Source: JAFGJQ01 sp964495075 | Lineage (GTDB): Bacteria; Planctomycetota; Phycisphaerae; UBA1845 | Reading direction: 5' to 3' | DNA length: 64,000 nt | NCBI GenBank assembly: GCA_964495075.1 | Contig: CAZBUJ010000011.1 | Coordinates: 1 to 64,000 of the forward strand | Shown here: positions 58,230 to 64,000 of the stretch, one piece after another | Layout of the letters: each line of letters begins with the position of its first letter | Position numbering within the stretch: position 1 is the first letter of the stretch | Position numbers and translations under genes: made by a program | Notes under the pieces: generated by a model | What the model was told of the DNA's origin: nothing | Database searches by the model: none | The model's input: the letters and a program-made list of their open reading frames with translations, nothing else

Positions 58230-60572
58230 ATGGCCGACAACGCCGCCAAGTCGGGATACCTCAGCCAGGTCAGCCTGGCCCGCAACCTCAGTCTGTTCGA
58301 CGTCACCATGGTCGGCGTGGGGGCCATGATCGGCGCCGGGATTTTCGTGCTCACCGGGATCGCGGCCGGGCCCGCGGGGCCTGCGTTGATTCTCGCCTTT
58401 GCCCTCAACGGAATCGTGACGTTTCTCACCGCGATGGTCTACGCGGAGCTGGGATCGGCCATTCCAGAGGCGGGTGGCGGCTACTTGTGGGTCAAGCAAG
58501 GCCTACCGGCGTGGAACGGCTTTTTGGCCGGATGGATGAGCTGGTTTGCCCATGCGGTCGCCGGAAGCCTGTACGCTCTCGGGTTCGGGGCTTACCTGGC
58601 CTCGGTTCTGCAAAGCGTGCACCTGGTCCCTTCAGCGATCGGCGAAGGCCATGTCGTCAAGATCCTCGCCGTGGCGGTCGCGTTGTTGTTCATCGGCGTC
58701 AACTTCAAAGGCGTTTCCGAGACGGGGCGAGTCGGCAACATCGTGACGCTGGCGAAGCTCGCCATTCTCGGCGTCTTCGTCGCGAGCGGCATGGCTGTGA
58801 TTCTTCACCATCCGGATTCTCTGCGGAAGTTCACACCGTTCGCTCCGGGCGGGATCACCGGCGTGCTGACCGCAATGGGTCTGACGTTCATCGCGTTTGA
58901 GGGGTATGAGATTATCGTTCAGGCGGGCGAAGAGGTCAGGCATCCCAAGCAGAACATCCCAAAGGCGATTTTCATTTCGTTGGCGATCGTGGTGCCAGTC
59001 TACATGCTGGTGGCCTTCACGGCGATTGGTGCGGTGGACGCCGGCCCCGACCAGCCATCCTGGCGGTGGCTGGCCGAGCACGCGGAACTGGGTCTGGCGG
59101 ACGCATCACGGCAGTTCATGCCCTTCGGCGCCACGCTGTTGTTGCTCGGTGGACTCTTCTCGACCATGAGCGCCCTCAACGCCACTACGTTTTCATCCAC
59201 CCGCGTCTCCTTCGCCATGGGGCGAGATCGGAACCTGCCCGAGACCTTCGCGCGAATCCACCAGCGGACCCAAACGCCCCATCTGGCGTTGCTCGCCAGC
59301 GGCGGTTTGATCGTCTTCATGGCCGTCGCGATGCCCATCCAGGATGTCGCCGCCGCCGCTGACGTGATGTTCCTGCTGCTGTTCCTTCAGGTCAACGTCG
59401 CGGTCATCGTGATTCGTAAGCGGTACGGCGATAAGCTGGACTACGGATTCCTGATGCCCTTCTATCCTGTCCTGCCGGCCCTCAACATCGGGCTCATCGC
59501 GTTCCTCGCGGTGTTCATGTTCCATTTCTCGGCGATCGCCTGGTTCTTCGTGATCGGGTGGATCGCCGCCGGGCTGCTCTTGCACCGATTCTATGCGTTT
59601 CCGCGTGAACGAAAGGAGGATTTGACGCCCGTTGTTCTGGAGCAGAAACCGGCGGTGCGTTCGGTGGGATTCCGGGTGCTTGTGCCCATTGCCAACCCCA
59701 ACTCTGCCCGCATGATGATAGACGTTGCCGCGCGGATCGCCCGCCCGGTCGGCGGTCGGCTCGTCCTGTTACACATCGGCAGGGTCCCGCCGCAGACACC
59801 CCTCGGCAGCGGTCGGCGGGCCCTCGAGCGAATCCGCCCGGCGGTCGACCAGGCGGCCCGAGTGGCGGAGACGCTCCATCTGGAGGCGGAGTCCCTTGTC
59901 CGATTGGCCCACGAGCCGTGGCGGGCCATCGTGGACACGGTTGAGGACCACGGGATTGCATGCACCGTGATGGGCTGGAAGGGCCCGACCCGGGGGCCGT
60001 ATACGACAGTGGGGACCAATCTCGATCGCGTTCTCAAGTACGCCAACTGTAACACGTTCGTCCTGCAGCAAGGCGCGGGCATTCCGGCGAAACGCATCCT
60101 GCTGCCGGTAGCCAATCCGTACACGGCCGGTCTCCTGCTATCCGCCGGCCGCCTGTTACTGGACGAGTCGGATACAGAGGCTCGCATCACGATCCTGCAC
60201 GTCGTTTCACCAAGATTGTCGGCTGCACGACGGGAGGCACGAGTTGCCGCCCTGCGAGAGGCACTTGAGCGGCCCGGTCCGTTCGATCCGGGCGATACCC
60301 CGGCAGCGCTCGACGAGGGACAGGTCGAGCTCAAGCTGAGCAGGGCGGCCGATACGGTGGGTTCCATTGTCAGCCGAACGCGCAATGCAGATCTGCTTGT
60401 CGTAGGTTCGTCTCAGGCCGGCTGGCTTGAGCGAAAGGTCGTTGGACGCAAACCGTATCGTGTCGCCCGTCGCTCGGCCTGCCCGGTGGTCATGGTGTCT
60501 CCCCGGACCCCCGGACTTCGGTTCGACACGCAGGCTTTCTTTCAGTTTTTCCGAGAGGAGCCGGAAAGATGA
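58230..60572 (+). CDS. APC-family amino acid permease with two C-terminal UspA domains
   Basis: 780 residues. Residues about 15-450 are an APC transporter of about twelve membrane segments (MVGVGAMIGAGIFVLTGIAAGPAGP near the start, GLTFIAFEGYEII, and ATTFSSTRVSFAMGRD). Residues about 475-615 and 625-765 are two universal-stress-protein domains, with MGWKGPTRG and VVGSSQAGWLERKVVG resembling the G-x2-G-x9-G ATP loop. It would take up amino acids or polyamines under nucleotide or energy control. ATG at 58230 has GTGGAG upstream. Confidence 0.88.
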   Translation: MADNAAKSGYLSQVSLARNLSLFDVTMVGVGAMIGAGIFVLTGIAAGPAGPALILAFALNGIVTFLTAMVYAELGSAIPEAGGGYLWVKQGLPAWNGFLAGWMSWFAHAVAGSLYALGFGAYLASVLQSVHLVPSAIGEGHVVKILAVAVALLFIGVNFKGVSETGRVGNIVTLAKLAILGVFVASGMAVILHHPDSLRKFTPFAPGGITGVLTAMGLTFIAFEGYEIIVQAGEEVRHPKQNIPKAIFISLAIVVPVYMLVAFTAIGAVDAGPDQPSWRWLAEHAELGLADASRQFMPFGATLLLLGGLFSTMSALNATTFSSTRVSFAMGRDRNLPETFARIHQRTQTPHLALLASGGLIVFMAVAMPIQDVAAAADVMFLLLFLQVNVAVIVIRKRYGDKLDYGFLMPFYPVLPALNIGLIAFLAVFMFHFSAIAWFFVIGWIAAGLLLHRFYAFPRERKEDLTPVVLEQKPAVRSVGFRVLVPIANPNSARMMIDVAARIARPVGGRLVLLHIGRVPPQTPLGSGRRALERIRPAVDQAARVAETLHLEAESLVRLAHEPWRAIVDTVEDHGIACTVMGWKGPTRGPYTTVGTNLDRVLKYANCNTFVLQQGAGIPAKRILLPVANPYTAGLLLSAGRLLLDESDTEARITILHVVSPRLSAARREARVAALREALERPGPFDPGDTPAALDEGQVELKLSRAADTVGSIVSRTRNADLLVVGSSQAGWLERKVVGRKPYRVARRSACPVVMVSPRTPGLRFDTQAFFQFFREEPER

Positions 60573-60611
60573 AAGTGTCAGCAGTCCGCTCACAAAGGGA
60601 GGTATCCGCCG

Positions 60612-60881
60612 ATGTCGCTTGAGGACATGGAGCGGGCGGGCGTCACGCTTCCTCGCGACCAGTGGGGCAAGCGCGACCTGCGTTCGGCCGTGAATAGAAA
60701 GCGATTCGTGGCGGCGGCGGCGCCGGCCGCCGTGGCTTCCTTCCTGATGTTAGCCGGAAACGGGGGGGCCCTCACCAGGGTGGGCCGCCGGCGGTTCCTC
60801 ATCGCCCTGTTCGCGGCCACCGGGATGGCCCTTCGAGCCACCGATACGCACGGCCGCACCCCTGCCGACGATCGGACGTAG
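60612..60881 (+). CDS. Small membrane protein of unknown function (89 aa)
   Basis: No family recognised. A strong AAAGGGAGGT site sits 8 bases before the ATG. The first 30 residues are charged (MSLEDMERAGVTLPRDQWGK); two hydrophobic stretches follow (about 33-50 and 61-74, the latter after RRRF). The sequence could be a small inner-membrane protein or a modulator of the permease encoded 39 bp upstream. An alternative view, that it is only a chance reading frame, is weakened by the ribosome-binding site. Confidence 0.5.
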   Translation: MSLEDMERAGVTLPRDQWGKRDLRSAVNRKRFVAAAAPAAVASFLMLAGNGGALTRVGRRRFLIALFAATGMALRATDTHGRTPADDRT

Positions 60882-61077
60882 CGACCGCAACGTGGAGTCT
60901 CAAGAAACGAACTCGTGGATCAACAGGTACGCGTTTGCGGCCATGGGTGCTTTCGCGCCAGCGGCGTACGTCGTGTGGTCGCCGCGGCTACTCCCCTCTG
61001 AAGAAGTGCCTTCACGGTTGCTGGCTCTGGTTCGCCGCGGCTTGCCGATCGCCTGTCTCCGTTCCGGGGCCGCCATG

Positions 61078-61093
61078 CGCGGGGCCGGCCCCG
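61078..61093 (-). terminator. GC palindrome directly after rhaM
   Basis: GCGGGGCCGGCCCCGC, a perfect 16-bp palindrome next to the rhaM stop codon. With no loop bases it would form a shortened stem; no U-tract follows. Confidence 0.35.
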
Positions 61094-61414
61094 CTAATCG
61101 AGATGGAACACCTCTTCAAGACGTACCAGCCCTTCGTCGGCCGGCCGACCGCCGATGTTCTCGAAAAAAGGGGCCATCTCGGCTTGCCAGCGGCGATTCA
61201 CATCGGTCGCGGACATGCCGGCGAGCGCAGCGGCGAAATCATCGGTTTCCAGGTAACCGAACAACAGGCCGTCGTCGCGCAGGAAGAGCGAGTAGTTGTG
61301 CCAACCCGTGCCGCGCAACGCATCCAGCATTTCCGGCCACACCTGTTTGTGACGGGTCTTGTATTCGCCGAGGCGATCCTGTTTGACCTTGAGGACGAAT
61401 CCCACTCGTTCCAT
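61094..61414 (-). CDS. rhaM: L-rhamnose mutarotase
   Basis: A 106-residue dimeric alpha-beta barrel protein of the family's usual length. Hallmarks: MERVGFVLKVK, EYKTRHKQVWPEMLDAL with the conserved His, NYSLFLRDDGLLFGYLE, and RWQAEMAPFFE. It speeds interconversion of alpha and beta anomers of L-rhamnose before the isomerase. The ATG at 61414 has GGGAGA upstream. Divergent from rhaI and rhaB. Confidence 0.9.
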   Translation of the reverse strand: MERVGFVLKVKQDRLGEYKTRHKQVWPEMLDALRGTGWHNYSLFLRDDGLLFGYLETDDFAAALAGMSATDVNRRWQAEMAPFFENIGGRPADEGLVRLEEVFHLD

Positions 61415-61978
61415 GTGAGTCTCCCGATCGTTCCGCGGGAAGGAAGCCGTCGACGGGCAGTGTGATCTCCGGTTTCGCATAACGGGCGACCGCATCCGCC
61501 ACACCTGCCGGGCGGCGCGGATTGACGCGGACAGTCATGGCGATTGGGGCAGCCACGCGACGCCCACAAACGATCGCACAATCACCCCCCCTTCTTTTAT
61601 CGAGTCGTCGTGGACATTCAAGTACGCGCGAGCCTCGCCGTGCCCGGGCGCAATCGCCACGATTCTTCACATTCGCGACATCGAAGGTATAATCCGGGCG
61701 TTCGCCCGCGTCGGCAAGGGTATGATGGACTTAACGGACGTCGCCGAAGCCCACAAGTAACCCGGCTCCAACGCCCTTCTGTCCGTCGAGCAGGACAAGT
61801 ACGCGGGCGACAAGAAGGCCGCGTGTCGCCGGTGCGCGAGCCTGATGTGGGAGTGCCTCTCAGAGCGCAGTGGCGTAGATGCACGTGACGCCCGACGCCC
61901 GGTCTCCGTGTGGCAAACCGCGTACCTGCGCATTTGTGCTCTGCCGGTCAGGCGGACCACAAACGACTGGAGACGATC
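61415..61978. other. Divergent region between rhaM and rhaI
   Basis: About 560 bp. It contains the degraded sugar-isomerase-like segment at 61675-61862; the rest shows no supported gene, and I see no clear promoter. Confidence 0.35.
61675..61862 (+). pseudogene. Remnant of a TIM-barrel sugar-phosphate isomerase/epimerase gene
   Basis: One frame reads RVGKGMMDLTDVAEAHK, then TAA (61758-61760), then PGSNALLSVEQDKYAGDKKAA and CRRCASLM. Together this looks like the C-terminal end of xylose-isomerase-like TIM-barrel proteins (G-x-G-x-V/M-D ... G-x-x-x-x-L-S-V-E-Q-D ... A-A-x-R). The stop replaces what is normally a polar residue, and no start or upstream domain is visible. Best read as a decayed gene fragment. 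Confidence 0.42.
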
Positions 61979-63175
61979 ATGGAGATTCCTCGGCACGTGG
62001 ACGAGCAGGCCTTTACACAACGGCTCGACCGGTTTCAGATCGAGACACCCTCGTGGGGTTACGCCGACACCGGCACGCGTTTCGGCAAGTTCCTCCAGGG
62101 CGCGGCCGCCCACACGATCGACGAGAAGCTCGCCGACGCGGCTCAGGTTCACCAGTACACCGGCTGCTGTCCGACCGTGGCGGTCCACGCGTTGTGGGAC
62201 TTCCCTCCCGGGACTGAACCGGCGGCGATCGGTGAGCGGGCGGCGGCCCTGGGCGTGCAGATCGGCTCGATCAACCCCAATGTGTTTCAAGACCAGTGCT
62301 ACAAGTACGGTTCGCTGGCCAACCGCGATCCGGAGATTCGACGCCGTGCGTTGCGACATATCCTGGACTGTATCGAGATCGGCCGCGCGGTGGGTTCGAA
62401 TCTGCTGAGCCTTTGGTTCGCCGACGGAACGAACTACCCGGGGCAAGCCGGCATGCGCGAGCGCAAGCGGTGGTTCCAGGAGGGGCTGCGGGCGATCCAT
62501 GAGGCATTGCCGGACGGCATGCATATGCTCGTCGAGTACAAACCGTTCGAGCCCGCGTTTTACCACACGGACATCGCTGATTGGGGGACGGCGTACATCT
62601 TCGCCCGCCACGCGGGACCGCAAGCGAAGGTGCTCGTCGACACGGGACATCATCTGCCCGGCTGTAACGTTGAGCACATCGTGGCGCTTTTGATCGATGA
62701 GGAGATGCTTGGCGGCTTTCACTTCAACGACCGCAAGTACGCCGACGACGATCTGACGATGGGCAGCATCGACCCCTACCAGTTATTCCGCATCTTCCAT
62801 GAGATCACCGCGGCGGAGTCCCAGCTTGGCCGCGACTTGGGGATCGCGTACATGGTCGATCAGTCTCACAATCTCAAGCCGAAGATCCAGGCCATGATCC
62901 AGACGGTCATGACGGCGCAAGAGCACTTTGCGAAGGCGCTGCTCGTGAACCACCAGGCGTTATCGCACGCCCGCGCGCGAGATGACCTGGTGCATGCGGA
63001 GCGGATTCTCCAGGACGCGTATCAGACCGACGTGCGCCCCTTGCTCGCCGAGTACCGGCGGGGGCGGGCCCTTCCCGAGGATCCGCTCCTGGCGTTCCGT
63101 GACGGCGGTTACACGGAGCAGGTCGCCCGCGATCGCGCGGCAGACAAGCCGCGCGACAGCACGAGTTACGCGTAG
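61979..63175 (+). CDS. rhaI: L-rhamnose isomerase (Rhizobium/Pseudomonas-type RhaI)
   Basis: A 398-residue TIM-barrel isomerase that converts L-rhamnose to L-rhamnulose. Metal and substrate motifs: QYTGCCPTVAVHALWDF, SINPNVFQ, LLSLWFADGTNYPGQ, MLVEYKPFEPAFY, LVDTGHHLPGCNVE, GGFHFNDRKYADDDL and MVDQSHNLKPK. ATG at 61979 with GGAG upstream; an extension to 61910 is less likely. It stands 67 bp before the rhamnulokinase gene. Confidence 0.9.
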   Translation: MEIPRHVDEQAFTQRLDRFQIETPSWGYADTGTRFGKFLQGAAAHTIDEKLADAAQVHQYTGCCPTVAVHALWDFPPGTEPAAIGERAAALGVQIGSINPNVFQDQCYKYGSLANRDPEIRRRALRHILDCIEIGRAVGSNLLSLWFADGTNYPGQAGMRERKRWFQEGLRAIHEALPDGMHMLVEYKPFEPAFYHTDIADWGTAYIFARHAGPQAKVLVDTGHHLPGCNVEHIVALLIDEEMLGGFHFNDRKYADDDLTMGSIDPYQLFRIFHEITAAESQLGRDLGIAYMVDQSHNLKPKIQAMIQTVMTAQEHFAKALLVNHQALSHARARDDLVHAERILQDAYQTDVRPLLAEYRRGRALPEDPLLAFRDGGYTEQVARDRAADKPRDSTSYA

Positions 63176-63242
63176 ATGCCCGGTGGACGTGGTCCCGTTG
63201 CTTGCCGGACCCCGGACATCGGTTCATTCGAGAGCCTGCGGC

Positions 63243-64000
63243 ATGCAGCCACACGCGAACTACCTGGCCCTTGATCTCGGCGCCTCCAGCGGCAGAGCGA
63301 GCGTTGTACGGTTCGACGGCCGGCGCTTCGCGTTGAAGGAGGTGCACCGGTTTGACAACGGGCCGATCCGAACCGGCGACGGTCTGTTCTGGGACGCCCC
63401 GCGGCTGCTCGGGGAGATCAAGATCGGGTTGCGGACGTGCGGGCGGCAAGGATATCGCCTGAGCGCCGTTGGCATCGACGCCTGGGGGGTGGACGTCGCG
63501 CTGCTCGATTCGAACGGTGGTTTGCTCGCCATGCCGCGGCACTACCGCGATCCTCGCAATGAGCCCGCCATGGCACAGGCGCTGAAGCGCATCTCGCCCG
63601 AGCGCGTCTACGAGTCCACCGGCATCCAGTTCATGCCGTTGAACACGATCTACCAGTTGTTTGCGGCGGCCTCGGGCCCCGAGCGGTTGCTTGAGTCCGC
63701 CGGGCGCCTGCTTTTCATGCCCGATCTTTTCAACTTCTGGCTGACCGGCAAGGCGCAGACGGAGCGCACGATTGCGAGTACGTCTCAGGCGATGAACGCG
63801 CGTACGAGCGACTGGGATCGCGAACTGCTCGCGGCACTCGGCGTTCCATCGGAGATCATGCCGGCGATTCAACCAACCGGCTCGCTCGGCGGCCGGCTCG
63901 TCGAGGACATCGCGGTCGAGGTCGGGCAGGCGGACGTGCCCGTCGTGCTGACCGCGAGCCACGACACGGCGGCGGCCATCGCCGCGATACCGGCCGGCGG
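63243..64000 (+). CDS. rhaB: L-rhamnulokinase, 3' end outside window
   Basis: 252 residues of a FGGY-family kinase are visible before the window ends; about half of the usual length. The N-terminal phosphate loop LALDLGASSGRASVVRFDG, GIDAWGVDVALLD, HYRDPRNEPAM, and the substrate-domain segment FMPDLFNFWLTG ... ERTIASTSQAMN all match RhaB. It phosphorylates L-rhamnulose at C1. ATG at 63243; it follows rhaI and completes a rhaI-rhaB pair. The aldolase gene is expected just beyond the window. Confidence 0.9.
   Translation, partial: MQPHANYLALDLGASSGRASVVRFDGRRFALKEVHRFDNGPIRTGDGLFWDAPRLLGEIKIGLRTCGRQGYRLSAVGIDAWGVDVALLDSNGGLLAMPRHYRDPRNEPAMAQALKRISPERVYESTGIQFMPLNTIYQLFAAASGPERLLESAGRLLFMPDLFNFWLTGKAQTERTIASTSQAMNARTSDWDRELLAALGVPSEIMPAIQPTGSLGGRLVEDIAVEVGQADVPVVLTASHDTAAAIAAIPAG

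Overview
The window is GC-rich bacterial DNA with dense genes and two very different halves. There is no rRNA or other marker that fixes the taxon. The mix fits a Planctomycetota/Phycisphaerae-like bacterium best: exported GH29 fucosidase, L-rhamnose genes, multi-BON and HEAT proteins, several receiver-only regulators, and a MauG-type peroxidase beside a Tat phosphoesterase. That assignment is inference. UGA is clearly a stop codon (several ATGA stop/start overlaps).

Layout. 1-1257: end of a sensor kinase and its Fis-type response regulator (+). 1382-3933: alpha-L-fucosidase and a small unknown gene (-). 4183-4599: ACT-domain protein (+). 4748-27134 (-): a closely packed set of 16 genes reading leftwards from about 27.28 kb, which looks like one long transcription unit for anaerobic aromatic degradation. 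In transcription order it holds a ring hydrolase (oah-like), an SDR, a thiolase, a dienoyl-CoA hydratase (dch), a Zn-alcohol dehydrogenase (had-like), a three-part fusion acyl-CoA synthetase, a second thiolase, a 3-hydroxyacyl-CoA dehydrogenase/crotonase fusion, the four subunits of an ATP-dependent class I benzoyl-CoA reductase (bzdN-O-P-Q order), a ferredoxin, a large Fe-S/flavin NAD(P)H oxidoreductase, and a three-subunit 2-oxoacid:ferredoxin oxidoreductase. Together these can reduce ferredoxin from 2-oxoacid oxidation, use it with ATP to dearomatise benzoyl-CoA, and carry the product through hydration, dehydrogenation, ring opening and thiolysis. No glutaryl-CoA dehydrogenase or classical benzoate-CoA ligase lies in the window.

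27446-36502 (+), divergent from that operon: a TetR regulator; a molybdenum hydroxylase (FAD subunit plus an Fe-S/Mo fusion); a second dehydratase/reductase-like iron-sulfur protein with its own ATPase activase (HgdB/double-cubane type); and an ADP-forming acyl-CoA synthetase. The divergent region has back-to-back promoters, both with 17-bp spacers, and two copies of one palindromic motif, one in front of each first gene. These are probably the TetR operators.

36904-42614: Fur/PerR-type regulator with a good promoter, a tight operon for a di-haem peroxidase, a Tat-exported phosphoesterase and a c-type cytochrome, then a TauE/SafE exporter and a convergent DnaJ-type zinc-finger protein.

43067-60881: signalling, envelope and stress region. 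It holds three receiver-only regulators (two transcription units preceded by -24/-12-like elements), a BON-repeat exported protein, a HEAT protein, a membrane stress-type protein, a monooxygenase gene interrupted by an in-frame TGA, a histidine kinase/NtrC pair, MgtE, a Deg protease, a P-type H+-ATPase-like pump, an LPG-synthase-like membrane protein and an APC permease with two UspA domains.

61094-64000: L-rhamnose catabolism (mutarotase, isomerase, kinase cut by the window edge), with a remnant of a sugar isomerase gene in front of the isomerase.
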